DNA from: Blastomussa wellsi
Taxonomy: Eukaryota > Cnidaria > Anthozoa > Scleractinia > Plerogyridae
NCBI GenBank assembly: GCA_947652115.1
Contig: OX393563.1
Coordinates: 3,947,516 to 4,011,515 of the forward strand
Length of the DNA stretch: 64,000 bases
Direction of reading: 5' to 3'
Positions 23,301-34,860 of the stretch are shown one piece after another. The notes beneath the pieces are model-generated. The model was not told where the DNA came from. It searched no databases and worked only from the letters and a program-made list of their open reading frames with translations. Position numbers and translations under genes: made by a program. The number at the start of each line of letters is the position of its first letter. Position 1 is the stretch's first letter.

Positions 23301-26300
23301 CTCGTGCCCAAACTGCTCCTGATGGACTAACAGGAATATATCAAACGAATTGTGGCTCAGACATGGCTATATTTTCAAGGAATGCTCTAGAATTTTAAAA
23401 AAAAATCTTTTCTAGTAATTTCAAATTTTAATCCACTTCCATCCTTGCCATCTTAAATGACAGGCGGCAATAAACGGTTTCAGTGTAGTGATATAGTACC
23501 AGGTAACAAAACTACACTATTATTTTTGGCTTTCCTTTGATGCGGGAACGTATTTCATCATTTTAAAATGACGCCAAAATACCGTGACAGGGCCCCCTTT
23601 AAGCTTCTCTACTTCTGTTCCTTTTTTCTTCACTTGGGGCTGAATTATCCAGCAAGGCGCGCCAGTGTTGTATTCTTACAGGGAGACAAGGGAAGTCAAG
23701 GGAGAGATGGCAAGAAAGGTGAACCCGGAATATGCGATACAAAGGTTTGTAAGCGAGTCTATTTCATAACTGATAAAACGCAACCTTAATTGTCATTTGT
23801 CACTGTTGTTATTTCTTTCCAGATGAGATACCACTCATGTTTCTCTTGAAACTGAACTTTTACTCTGCCTAACCGTCACTTCTGAAGATTTACACATATT
23901 GAGACATACGAAACATCGTCTTTAAAGGAGCTACGTCATTTTTCAAAATTGTCGCTTGTAATCCGTCTCAATCTTCTTCATCCTTAACCATCCATGTTCC
24001 TTTTTGCTTTACTACCGCCTCTTTGGTGTTTTTCGCTCTTGGTAAACTATTAGTTTTAGGTTCCCGACATTTTAAAGATAATTGACTCGTCGCAAAAAAT
24101 AAATCAAAATATCGTGACGAAGTTCCTTTCAAATCAGGCTTTTACAACATGCGTTTTTTTGTTATGTTTGTCATCGCAGTGTGTATAAGGGACACTGTAT
24201 GCCACGGAGATTTTTCGACTTTTAATGCAGCGCTAGGATAATTACTAGAGTAGTTTCTATCATACAGGAAATGTCTCCGAGAAATTATTAATCAGTTATT
24301 GAAGAGGTTGGAACCATAATTAGCTTTGAGCTATTTTTCCGGGCCACAAGGGGAGAACTTGAAAAAGTCAGCCTGACTTTTCCAAGTTGAGACGTAAACC
24401 TCTTGATGATAGAACAGTGATATCACTCGCAATGGGTTACAATTTGAATAACCCTAACGAAGAAATGTTATCTCAAAAACAGAAAACAAGAAAACGAAAA
24501 TACCAAAAAGTAAAATGAAACCAGTTAAAAAAATTGGTTAATGGGCCGGATGGTTAAGTGATCATCTCGCTACATATCTCATGCATTCATGTCTAACAAG
24601 TTAAAACTTCAACTTTCCTGGTAGGAATTATCAGCGATCAAGTCAAAGCTTAAAGACCTCGCTCAAGAAGTGGAACGAATTAGAAAGGTAATGTATCATA
24701 TACTCTTTTATTTAATGTTAAGTAGATACAGTGAATGGTTTGAACCCTGGGAGAACATGGCTCTGATTCGATCTGATGATGACCTCCGCTCAGGTTGTCG
24801 AAACGTCAGTCACTGTCACCGACAACAGTCCTTCTCAGGATTACCCGGACGATCAAACTCGACACGATCGTTAGGTAGATGGATGGTGTGGAGACAGCCT
24901 AAAAGAGGCTAAACATGAAAGAGGGGACGAGATAAAACCAACAACTCTGCAATGTTCACGAGAACTTTATTAACTTACAATAACTGACAGTAGTATTAAT
25001 TGTTTTCTTTTCAGCAAACTAAACCGACCCCCTGTGATCAAGGTGAGATACAAGCCTCAAAATACACTGTATTCTTTACTATGCTAACTTGGTTACAATC
25101 TTGTTTATTTGATATCAAAACCAAAACGTATTCAAATATTAAAGGTGCTGAAAAATGCTCAATATAACTTCTGGAATTGTAGTTGCTTAAAAAAGGTTTA
25201 GTTCCCGTTTTGTTAATTTCTAAAGTAAACCACTACTCAGTTAAATATTGAGAAATAGGCCGAGGGAGAAAGAAATAAGCGTAACTGATTATTTAATGTC
25301 GATGTCACAGGTAAGTAATTCAAAATTATATAAAGGGTCCAAGTCAGTCTGTACCATTTTCGATACCATCGAAATTATGGAAATTGTATGGTGAAGCGAA
25401 ATCTTATTGTATTGTTGTAATTTATGTATGGAAATGTTTAATAACCTTTAGCAAGTTTCCCAGTGATCTCTTTCCTTTCGACCAGCTCCGCATAAAATAT
25501 AATACTGTAACTCTCGCATGTAAACACAAACAACTGAAAACATGGCTGACTAGGGTCCTTTAATAAAAATATAACGTTTGCGCTGTTTTCACTGGTTTAA
25601 CATTATGCCACTGACAGAGTAGAAATAAGGGCATATAGATACTCAATAGGATTTTGCGACTTCTCCTCAGAATGTATGCAAGGTCTTCACTTCTTTGAAA
25701 AGTTTCAAGAACTTCCCACAAAAGGACCAGCCGCCGTCAAATCGTTTTCAATTGGCGATGATCTTTTCCTGGTATTCGCCAATTACCATGGCGACCATGT
25801 AGGATATAAAGCCGAGTCTGTTGTTTACAAAATGGAAAACGGGCGTTTTGTTCAGAACCAAACTCTGTCTACCCATGGCGCTTTTGGTATCGAACACTTC
25901 GTAATAGACAAAGTGCACTACATGGCCATTGCAAACTATTATGATAGCGGCTATAAACAAAACTCTGTCGTCTACAAATGGAGCAGAGCCAAATTTCAAC
26001 AGTTCCAGGTGATTTCAACTAGTGGTGCTTCTGGCTTCAAGTTTTTTACCATTGAGGGAGAACATTACTTGGCCGTTTCAGAATATAATGATGACAGTAG
26101 TTATTCGATCGACTCGTTTGTCTACAAGTGGAGGAAGGGAAGGTTTGTGAAGTACCAGAACATTCCTACTGAGGGTGCCAGGGCTTGTGATTCAATCGTG
26201 ATCGCCAACGAGACTTACCTTGTCTATGCAAACTCTTACCACTCTCAGAAGAAATACAACATCGAGTCAAACGTGTACAAATGGTCGGGAGGTCATTTTT

Positions 26301-26740
26301 TAAAGTCTCAAACGTTTCAGACCCAAGGAGCCAACAGCGCAAAATTTTTTCGTGTTCATGGTCACGTTTTTCTCGCCTTTGCCAACTATTATTCAGGGAG
26401 CAAGCGCAACATCGAATCGCATATCTATAAATGGGATGGTGAAAAGTTTGTCTTATTTCAAGGGATTCTTACCCGTGGTGCTATGGAGATATGCCCATTT
26501 GAAGTGAATGGTGAAATGTTCCTTGCTATTGCCAATTATCGTGGAGATAGTGCTGGATACTCAGTTCGTTCAGTTGTGTACAAGGCATCGGGAGCACAGT
26601 TTACTCATTACCAAGATTTTCAAACTTACGGAAGCCGAGGAGTGGACGCAATTGTTGACAAAGGCGAAAGATACCTCGTTTTTGCTAATTACTACAAAAG
26701 TAATTACAACATGGATAGCTTTGTTTACAAGTTTGTGTAG
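20382..26740 (+). CDS. EAR-2: secreted collagen-stalk, coiled-coil neck and seven-repeat EAR propeller protein
   Basis: Seven exons join in frame to 462 residues: 20382-20453, 22725-22782, 22963-22997, 23682-23744, 24625-24687, 25015-25042 and 25671-26740, all GT-AG. Residues 1-24 contain the signal peptide (MLCLVRLLCFLLLCIFVDSN). Residues 38-73 are twelve unbroken Gly-X-Y triplets (GRD GRD GRD GLS ... GEP GIC) with Cys at 34, 36 and 73. Residues 77-97 form a neck with hydrophobics at 78, 81, 85, 88, 92 and 95, an exact 3-4 heptad spacing. Cys 104 and 108 precede seven EAR repeats to the C-terminus. An ATG 120 bases upstream is in frame, but starting at 20382 gives a clean signal peptide shared with EAR-1. 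Inferred trimeric secreted recognition molecule; ligand unknown. Confidence 0.85.
21514..22462. mobile_element. Mutator-like non-autonomous element with 9-bp target duplication
   Basis: Terminal inverted repeats GGTCAGCAAAA...ATCGACCTAC (21514-21540 and 22436-22462, few mismatches) are bounded by the identical direct 9-mer CGTTGGTTA at 21505-21513 and 22463-22471. Length is 949 bp, and no transposase frame was seen. A 9-bp duplication suits the Mutator superfamily. It lies in intron 1 of EAR-2. Confidence 0.78.
23100..23177. repeat. Hairpin element with perfect 16-bp stem
   Basis: AGCCTGCGTGCAGCCG at 23100-23115 returns as its exact reverse complement at 23162-23177, with 46 bases between. 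In intron 3 of EAR-2. Probably a tiny MITE. Confidence 0.65.
24185..24450. repeat. Partial MITE of the GGGACACTGT family
   Basis: Begins AAGGGACACTGTATG and shares a GGGGAGAACTTGAAAAAGT-type block and the TATCATACAGGAAATG block with 58865-59248. In EAR-2 intron 4. Confidence 0.5.
25333..25562. mobile_element. MITE with TAAAGGGTCC termini
   Basis: Left end AAAGGGTCCAAGTCAGTC and right end GGCTGACTAGGGTCCTTT are inverted repeats. The interior shares the TTTCGAT.CCATCGAAA text with the element at 44969-45197. In EAR-2 intron 6. Confidence 0.6.
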
Positions 26741-27128
26741 AATGGGCAGTGCTGTTAAACAATGCAACCTTAGAACTGTTAGGCATTCACCAGACGTTTG
26801 TTGGCGAGGATTTGAGTCCTCAGTCCAAGAGCTAGACTTTCGTTTCGTAGTTTTTAAAATAAGCACTAAGAAATTTTACTTTGTGAAGCAAGTCAAACGT
26901 CATTCAACTTCTCGTTTTCAATGTGGAATGTTTGAATGACTATAGTAAAATTAATATATAGATCTAGGGTTTAATTTCAGTCATAGTAAAATTTGTTATA
27001 TTTCAGATACATCACTGAGTAATTAAACTGCTGCCAGTAGAATTACAAGCTTACTAGAGCCTCTACCCTACCGATGAAGTTATGGTAACTGTACACAAAC
27101 TTCACGTACATTTGCTACACATTTATTT

Positions 27129-27525
27129 AAAGGGACACTGTCACGAGTATAACTTAAAAAATTTAACATGCAGCCGAAAAACGTGTTTACGCAAATGGAA
27201 AATACACTGAAGCAGTGGTCGAGTTTTGTTATGCCAGTGCACTGAAAGCTAATCATGGAGTGATATCACTATGATCCCAGCGGATGCTTTAGGTCTCAAC
27301 ATGAAAAAAGTAAGTCGGGCTTACTTATATAAGTTCTGTACTTGTGATTTGGAAAAATTGATGAAAACTAGTTTACGGTCACCCTCCCCTAAAACAATTT
27401 GCTTGATTGATATCCATCTCTTTATGTTCTAGGAGTAATTCCTGTTTGGATGAAATAACCTACTCATAATTTCGTGGCCATTTTACTTAAAAAAGTTGAG
27501 AAGTGACCGTGACAGTGTCCATTTA
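27129..27525. mobile_element. MITE with TTTAAAGGGACACTGTCACG termini (start of unit C)
   Basis: Left TTAAAGGGACACTGTCACG and right CGTGACAGTGTCCATTTAAA are inverted repeats, about 400 bp apart. It contains a GTGATATCACTATGAT block. A second full copy is at 37281-37677. Only the right part remains in unit A (6065-6318). Confidence 0.65.
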
Positions 27526-28931
27526 AAGATATCAATAAAGGCAAGAAAGTCTGTTGATTTTTATAGCGGAGCGGAGCCCCATAACCTTAGGAGAAGGACA
27601 GTCGCGCATTCGTTTTTATGGTCGACATGGCCAGTGGCCAGTGACGAAGTCGCACAAAATGGCGGGCATTGGGGTATCCATGCCTTGTATAACTTGTCAA
27701 CCTTATCAGCTGACATCTTTGGTATTAGACATCCATGTTATGGTCAATTGACAGCTGTCAAATCGAGGTATCCGCTGACAGTATCACATGACCAGATCGC
27801 GGGCTCAGATTTAGAACTCATCGAGGTAGCGTGTTTTTTAAGAAGACCACTGACTAGGCATTGGTTTTATCATTGATCGCGGGCTCAGGTCCGTTTTTTT
27901 CTTCTGACAGCATTTTTTAATTGTTTATGGTCATTCTCAGCGAAAATTTCTGCAATTGTTTTTGACGTTTTTAATTATTCTTATTTATTGCAGAGAAATT
28001 AAGAACCAGCAAAAATACGAAGCTCCGCTTTTAGACTTGGCTAAATCTATATTACTCAATCGTCTGCTTTATTGTACCTTGCCAATGTTAAATTCTACCA
28101 ATAGAAAAACGCGTCTGTTGATTGACAATGTCATTGTTACGTCAGAGTAAAAAATAGCCACGCGACATCAGATCATCAGCGATTCAGAGAGATCAGTGAA
28201 AGTGTACATCTAATTGTGTCTTGTTTTGATAACAAATAGGATTCACAAAATCCCTGCAACTTGCGTGCAAAATAAACCAAAATAACAAAACGCAACTTGG
28301 TTTGCGAACGTGCGTATCTCCATACTTATATAACACCTGTACCATGCAAAATAAAACTTTTTGCGGTGAGCAAACCAGCGAGAGATCTTCCTCAAAGAGT
28401 TTCCAGAGTGTTTTTCTCGTTTGTCCATTAATCCTTTTGCGAAGACAAAACCTGTTTTCAGAAGTTTCATTTTCGGCAGAGTTAACCAATAATGAACTTG
28501 GCTTCTTTCGACTGATGAGAAAATTAAGACCGGATAAGGAACTATGGTATTGAAACATCGAAGCTGTTTTATTGTTTTCAAATGACGCCTAGAAAAACAA
28601 CACAGGGTCCATTGCAACGAAACGTTTATTGCTAATATATTTATCTTTATTTACAAGCAAATAACTATAAATAACCAAAGCGTATAGCTAAAATGTCAAA
28701 GTTCCATGTTTCAAATTCTTAATTTTCTGAAAGCGTCATCATGGAGTAAATAGCAGCGTTTGATAAATGCGGCCGAACGGCACAAATAACAACAACGGAA
28801 GTGAGTACATATATCAATAAGTGTTTCGTTGGTGCATCTGTTTCGGCCCCTAACGATTCACCTCCCCCCCCCCCCCCCTCATCTAATGACCATATCCTAG
28901 CCTCTTCTTCAGATATATATATATGATATAT

Positions 28932-31047
28932 ATAGTATAGTATAGTTATGTTCGGAATTTCAACTTTATTTCTATTTAGCTCTTTTTAAATAGTGACCTA
29001 TAAAGTAGTCTTTGCGGCAAAAAGAAATCCATTTTGAAGTTCAAAGGTCTTAGTAATATCCATTAAGTTCGCTTTTGGCTGCCTGTTGTTATATCACACC
29101 GTGCCTTCAAAACGCACGAAATACAGTCTCAGGCCATCCAAGTTTTAAAATTTCCCGTGGGGTATGCCCCCGGACCCACCAAAGCGCTCGCACCTCCGGC
29201 GCTCGGTCGGTCCGGCTCCTCGTTAGATCGCACCCTCCCGAAAAATACCTGCCAACGGGTCTGATTAGACTGCTTTGAGCCTGCTTGAAGTTCTTCGTAG
29301 TGTATCTGCACTCGTTCTTACGTGACAGTGACAATTCAGTTTATACCAGGCGAACAAATAAATGTTGTTGTTCAATGTTGATGAGATGTAAATATTATAG
29401 ATATCACTCGAATATACACTGGCTTTTTTTGGTGACTGGGAGAGAATTGGGGGCAATCATGAAATCTTCCATCACCAATATGGGGGATGGCAAAACCCCT
29501 GTATACTTTAAGGGGGCATCACACAAGGGCTCCCTTGTCGCAACAAAAATCCTCCGCAACCCCTCCTCCCCCGGCGAAAATGACCCGTCCATAACTAACA
29601 ATGCCGGCGCGCGCATCAAGATTTTTAGTGTGTATGTGTGTGAGCCAAAGAGGGGGGGAGAAGCTTGGAACCTTTCTTTCTGCATGAAAATAATTAAACA
29701 AACAAAGTTCCAAGATACAAATTAATATAAACGCTAAACGCTTCAAATGCAATTGATGAGTTTTGGCGCTTACAAACAAAATGTGTTATGTTCAGGCCCG
29801 TAGGCAGTTTTTTCTCGGGAGGGTGCGATACAATAGGGACCTTTAGCAATGATGACGAGGACGTGGACGAAAACTTGTATGGTCGATTAAGCCCTGGGAC
29901 GAGACAGTCGTCCACGGCAGGATACAAAAACAGTTTAGCAGACCAGTAGCGTGGACGAGTTTCGTGATGTGGAAGTCAATAGCGAAAATATCTTTTAAAT
30001 ACTTTCGTGGGCTGCTAAAACTTCTCTCCACCGATAACGATATGTGAGAAGTACGCGTGTCAGAACAAAGCTAACTTTATCGTCGTTTGCATAAACCACA
30101 ACTAAGGGCCTGATTACATGAGCCGGGCTGGCCCGGTTTGCCGGGATGGGTTTCTTTGTCGGCTAACCGGGCTGGCCCGGTTGTCATGTAATCGCGAAGT
30201 TGATTTTTGTTGCGTTTAACAGAGGTACCGAGATCTCGGTAAACTGAAACAAGCCCGGCTAACCGGGCCAGCAAAAAAACGAATAGTTTGTATTTTTAAA
30301 GCCGGGAAATCTTTCAAATTTAAAAATGAAGTCAAGATTAAATTGCAAAAATTACAATGTAATGCAGTTGACAGAATGTGATTTATATCTTATAAGGTTA
30401 CATACGTATCCCGGTGCAATTTTATCGCCACAATCCGCCGGCATTCCTCCACACGCAGTGCCACCACAAATGCACAAATCATAAGCTTACTTTTAATCTC
30501 TGCCTGAAGATCTGTTTTTCCTCGCGGTCCTTTCAAATATGTTATGGACGCTATCTTATTCACTGACGAGCCATTTCGAGTGAAGAAGCCTGCGTAAAAA
30601 TGCAAAAACTCCACGAAACATATCCCCGTTTCGACTCGCTCACTACAAGACGGCAAATGGCGGCAAATGACGTCCTGAACGAGGTGTGGACGACGAGTCG
30701 TGCTCCACGGCGCATGCGTGGTAGCGTCGAGTCTCGTATTTTCAACTTCCGGTCGTTCACGTTCACGTCCTCGTCATCATTGCTAAAGGTCCGTAATGAG
30801 AAGACCGAACGAACGAGCGCCGGAGATTGTCTGAGACTGCATTTCGTGCATTGTGAAGGCAGTACGGATATGAAAACAGACAGCCAAAAGGGAACTTAAA
30901 AACGTGGATATTACTCAAACTTTTTAAATTCAAAATTGATTTTTTTTTGGGCGCAAAGACTACTTTACGTATGCATCTTACAGTTTTAGAGCATAATGTG
31001 ACTATCAAAAATAGAAATAAAGTTGAAAATTCGAACATAACTATACT
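28932..31047. mobile_element. Foldback-like element (unit C), interrupted by 29836-30792
   Basis: Arms as in the other units. The right arm is split just after GGGTGCGATACAAT by the 957-bp insertion and resumes at AATGAGAAGACCGAACG. Confidence 0.65.
29836..30792. mobile_element. 957-bp DNA element with GGACCTTTAGCAA inverted repeats
   Basis: Left end GGGACCTTTAGCAATGATGA and right end TCATCATTGCTAAAGGTCC are inverted repeats of about 33 bp. Units A, B and D show the uninterrupted site. No transposase frame. The interior has GC-rich CCGGGCTGGCCCGG palindromic text around 30125-30185. A sequence of similar style starts at about 63727. Confidence 0.72.
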
Positions 31048-31188
31048 AAATTAATTTTTCAAATCGGCACTCTTAATCCTCACGGTATCAACGAACGCTT
31101 TTCATTCAACTAAGCCTCCCAGCCCCTCCGCCTACACGATTCCTGCTACATATTACAATTTTTGTGTGTGAAAATGAAAAATAGTTAT

Positions 31189-31705
31189 TTATAGAAGGAA
31201 ACCTTTCTTCAGTCCGCCGAAAGTGGACTTCTTAGCCCGATCTTTCTTCTCGGTCGATTTTTGAGTCGCTGTTGGATTTATTTGTGGTTTCTCGACGCCA
31301 TTTTGCGGACCTGTTGACATGTCTTTAGGAACATCGCTTGAGCTTTCATTTGTATTATATTTATCTTCCACTGGGTCACTCTGCGAGATATAGAAAACAA
31401 CAAGGAATTAATTGTCAAACGTAATATCTGTGAAAAATGCGCGAACAAGTGCTTCCGAGGCCACACGATTGCGTCTTGGGTCTTGGCGCGTTGTAAGAAA
31501 TTATATTTAGTCCATTTCATTTTTCAGATTTTCTTTCAGATTTGCTTAAGTTTTTGTTGTGTTTTTTTTTTGTCGCCGTTACCTCTGTGGCACTGTTTTC
31601 TTCCTCTTCATCTGTGCTGGTAAATTTCTTGTAGAGATAAAAGCCTGCTCCTGCAGCTAACCCTATACCAACACAAGCCAAAAAGAAAGTCTTCAATTTC
31701 CCCAT
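31189..31705 (-). CDS. Small single-pass membrane protein, copy C
   Basis: Exons 31705-31583 and 31380-31189, 104 residues, complete. Relative to copy A the helix has Phe for Leu at residue 7 and Leu for Ile at 16. The linker and the FGGLKKGFLL end are unchanged apart from single substitutions. Intron 202 bp. No lesion seen. Function unknown. Confidence 0.75.
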
Positions 31706-32458
31706 GCTTTCTGTAGATGAAGTCGCTTTTGTGAAACTTTGCTTTCAAGAAATAAAACCGGTAGAATGGAGAATAAATCAGTCTTCGCACTCACAAATAT
31801 GCTTTGAAGGCAATAAACGTCAGCACTTAGTGATTGTGTCGTCGATATGATGTCGTCTGATTAGAGATAATTACAAAGCGCGCGGTCACTTATCTTTGCG
31901 CTTGCCTTCGATCGATTTCCGCGTGGCTTCATATGGAAACTCGACGCCATATGTGGAACTCTCTGGGACAAACCATGCGTATGAAAAAAAAAAACCGCTC
32001 GTGTTAAATTGTCCTCTCCTCTCCGGAATCTTTTCCGCAAGCAACACCGGCGCCATTTGATATTCGATCCTATACTGTTTACAGCCTCTCTACCGAATCA
32101 AACGCGGCAAAAGAATCGCGAGAAAACTGGACGCCAGTGCAAAGTGAACCCCTTTTCTTATTATTAATCATTACATTCTTCAAAACTGCTCCGCTGCGCG
32201 TCGTATTTTCAACTCTTTTTCTCGATGTTTGGAAATGCGATGAAACAATGTCTTTCGTGTTCTCAATCGAAACTAAAACTACGGAGAAATGGAAAAATGC
32301 AAAAATCTGTGCCAATTAAGATCGTTTCTTCCTCGGTGTAAGAACCTGTTAAACTCAAAAATGACTTAAAACAAAGAACGAACAAGACAACAAAGAACCT
32401 TGAAAAAATACAGAATTCGATCTCAGAAACAATAGCACACAAACAAAGAAAAAGTCAC

Positions 32459-33440
32459 AGAGATTCAAGAGCTGACGTTTAGAGCGTTAGCCCTTCGTCG
32501 GAGCGAATCAAGGAATTGTGCGTCGTGTGGTTTTATATACAGAAAGATGGAGCTTCGCTAGTGGCTGGTGCCTGGTAACGTGAAAACTTCGGAATAAATT
32601 AGTTGAATGAAAAGCGTTCTTTGATACCGTTAGGGTTAAGAGTGCCGATTTGAAAAATAAATTTTTGTTCTAGAGTTTTACGGCTTTCCGTGTTTCCTTG
32701 GTGAAGGGAAAGGCCGCAGACTGCCATATGTTGCTTAGAATGATTTGGGAGATTGAAGTGTCTCGCGACCGGTTTCGATGCATTTTTGTCGTCTTTCTCT
32801 ACGTCACGAAGGTGTTCTCGGAATCGGTCGCCAAGTCGTCTCCCTGTTTCGCCGATGTATAACTTTTTGCAAAGAGTGTAAGTTATACAGTAGATGGCAT
32901 TGGCTGAGGTACGGGTGAAATGATCAGGGATTTTGATAGATCGCTTGGGTCCCGATATTTTTTCAACGTTGTGAATGAAAGGGCATGTTTTGCATCGTGC
33001 TCGAGCGCATTTAAAAGTTCCGGGTTTATCACTAGTTTTGAATGCACTTCTGACTAAAAAGTTACCTATGTTTTTGTCGCGTTTAAATGAAATTAATGGA
33101 GGTTTCGAAAAGATTCTACCAGTGTCGGGATCATTTTGAAGTAATTTAAAGTTTTTGAGAATGATGGATTGAGAATGGTGAAATGTGAAATGTGAGGGTG
33201 AATGGAATTCTTTCGTTGTTTTCTCTCTGTGACGTTTGTAGTGCTGACTGTCGATCAATTTGCTGGGCGCGATGATGGCCCGCTTGAACAACAGAAGCAG
33301 GATAGCCGCGTTTGTCGAAGAAATTGATCTGAGAATAAGGAATGGAATTCTTGACATGTGATGGATGTGAAGATGAATACAACAAATAGCGTCAGCTCTT
33401 GAATCTCTTTATGGTGGCCAATTGACACTATCAACCCAGT
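32459..33440 (-). mobile_element. 5'-truncated Penelope-like element with GIY-YIG endonuclease end
   Basis: Inserted into the MITE shared with unit B. On the minus strand it holds the C-terminal part of the element and its 3' region. ATTCAAGAGCTGACG at the left edge recurs inverted (CGTCAGCTCTTGAAT) near 33388-33402, so the copy has inverted ends. The reverse-transcriptase domain is absent. Confidence 0.8.
32599..33357 (-). pseudogene. Penelope-like protein C-terminus (GIY-YIG domain), frameshifted
   Basis: The open frame carries a Cys motif (CARARCKTCPFI), then a GIY-YIG-type core: YCITYTLCKKLYIGETGRRL with downstream Arg (DRFREHL) and His-rich segments, ending GTLNPNGIKERFSFN. This order is typical of endonuclease-bearing Penelope-like elements, where the domain cuts target DNA. 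Upstream of about 33190 the matching frame (33385-33190, with DKRGYPASVV) is a different one, so the copy has a frameshift there. The polymerase is missing. Old mobile-element remnant. Confidence 0.78.
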
Positions 33441-33467
33441 TGATAAAACCAAATTATATTGTTATAC

Positions 33468-33512
<45 letters not shown>

Positions 33513-34549
33513 CTATTCAGGAAGCTTTTAGTTCACTACGAAATTAAGATGCAGCAGTTCATTTTACAATAATTTGTTTTTACGAAACAACTGCTATGAT
33601 CGGAATAAGTAACTATGTTGAAGCCTTGAGCAGGCGAACTTATAGCAACAAGAGCTAAACGCCTAAAAATCCCAGTATTTTTCTTACACACCGCAAACCC
33701 ACTTCGATCTGGGCTGCAACCTATTGAGAGAAAGACCTGACGCGGGTATTGGTAGCAGTTAATTCCCGCCCTTTTCGGAAAATAATGCAAATAAGAAAAA
33801 CCATTAGTGTCCTAAATATAGACTCGCTTGATACCTGGTCACGAGTTATGCAAGTGCTTTCAATCCTGATTGTGGACTTTGAAAATTGGATCAACGCATA
33901 ACATCACGTTTGCTCAGTGCTTTGCGTGTTCCACGCCTATTACTAGCAGTGCAAGGCGAGATTTGTGAGGAGACGGCAAGATGTTATGCTTGGTGCGTTT
34001 GTTGTGTTTTATTCTACTTTGCGTCCTTGTAGAGTCAAACCAAAGCCAGGTAAAGTAAATCTTAGTTTATCTTTTTTTGGCCAGCGTTAAACGGACTGGC
34101 TTTAGGCTAACTTGCCTGGTTATCGGCCCTCTCTCTCTTACCTTTTCTTTTCTTTCAACCAGCCTCGAGCCTAGCCCTCATGTGGGAAACGCAAAAACGG
34201 TAGTTTCTCCGCCACATGCGTACTTGACTGTTGTTTTTTCGTTGCGTCAGCGCGCGTTTTTAATCGGTTTTAGTGTCAACAGGGAAAGCGCAGAGGAGCG
34301 TTGTTGATCGCTGTAGTGCGGACGATATGCGAATACGCATTGATGAAAAGGCTTCAACGAAAACGCATTAATTGATTTCAATCTAAGTAGGGTACTAATG
34401 GTAATGCAAATCTAATGCAAATGGACAATCTGCTTTGTTGAGCTACTCCTTTACTATCATCTGAATCTACTAGCGTTCAATCACGAATGCTGTTCTCTGA
34501 TTGGTTACCCTACTCACTATCTATTTACCTACTGGAAGATGGGTATCCA

Positions 34550-34680
34550 TGTTCTATAAGAAAATAATGCTCGCTTGAGGTCTAGAAAAGCTGCTAGTGG
34601 ATGCCTTAGCCGTTAGGCGAGGGCATTCAGCTGCTTTTCTACCCCTCAAAAGGGCATCATTTTCTTCTAGGACATTGGGA
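34550..34680. mobile_element. Foldback MITE in EAR-3 intron
   Basis: Left (AGAAAATAATGCTCGCTTGAGG, TAGAAAAGCTGC) and right (GCAGCTTTTCTA-like, CCTCAAAAGGGCATCATTTTCT) halves are inverted copies around GCCTTAGCCGTTAGGCG. The EAR-1 locus keeps only the right half (15605-15665). Confidence 0.55.
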
Positions 34681-34740
34681 AACCCATCTTCTAGCTGGTT
34701 TAGAATATAGCATTAAAAAATCGTAAAAAAATCACCGAAT

Positions 34741-34860
34741 TTACGCGCGCGGGCGGCCTCCTTGTTCGTATTCCTGGCTCTCGCTACTCAATAGCTCGTT
34801 CACATTTTCGTCTTCCCAGTCACCTGAACTTATTTCATTAATATTTGTTTTAGCAGCCAT
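34741..34860 (-). CDS. Short acidic ORF, possible first exon (copy 2)
   Basis: Counterpart of 15643-15771: MAAKTNINEISSGDWEDENV, acidic, 39 codons. Frame kept while residues differ. No downstream exon found; may be chance. Confidence 0.22.
   Translation of the reverse strand: MAAKTNINEISSGDWEDENVNELLSSESQEYEQGGRPRA

Larger units (their letters stand above)
27129..32458. repeat. Duplicated unit C
   Basis: Same order of parts as unit A. It shares with B the loss of the segment seen at 6960-7250. It carries a 957-bp insertion inside the foldback element and ends in the MITE that a Penelope-like element interrupts. Sequence before it (26740-27128) matches 36630-37270, so the duplication that made C and D extends into the 3' flank of the EAR genes. 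Confidence 0.75.
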
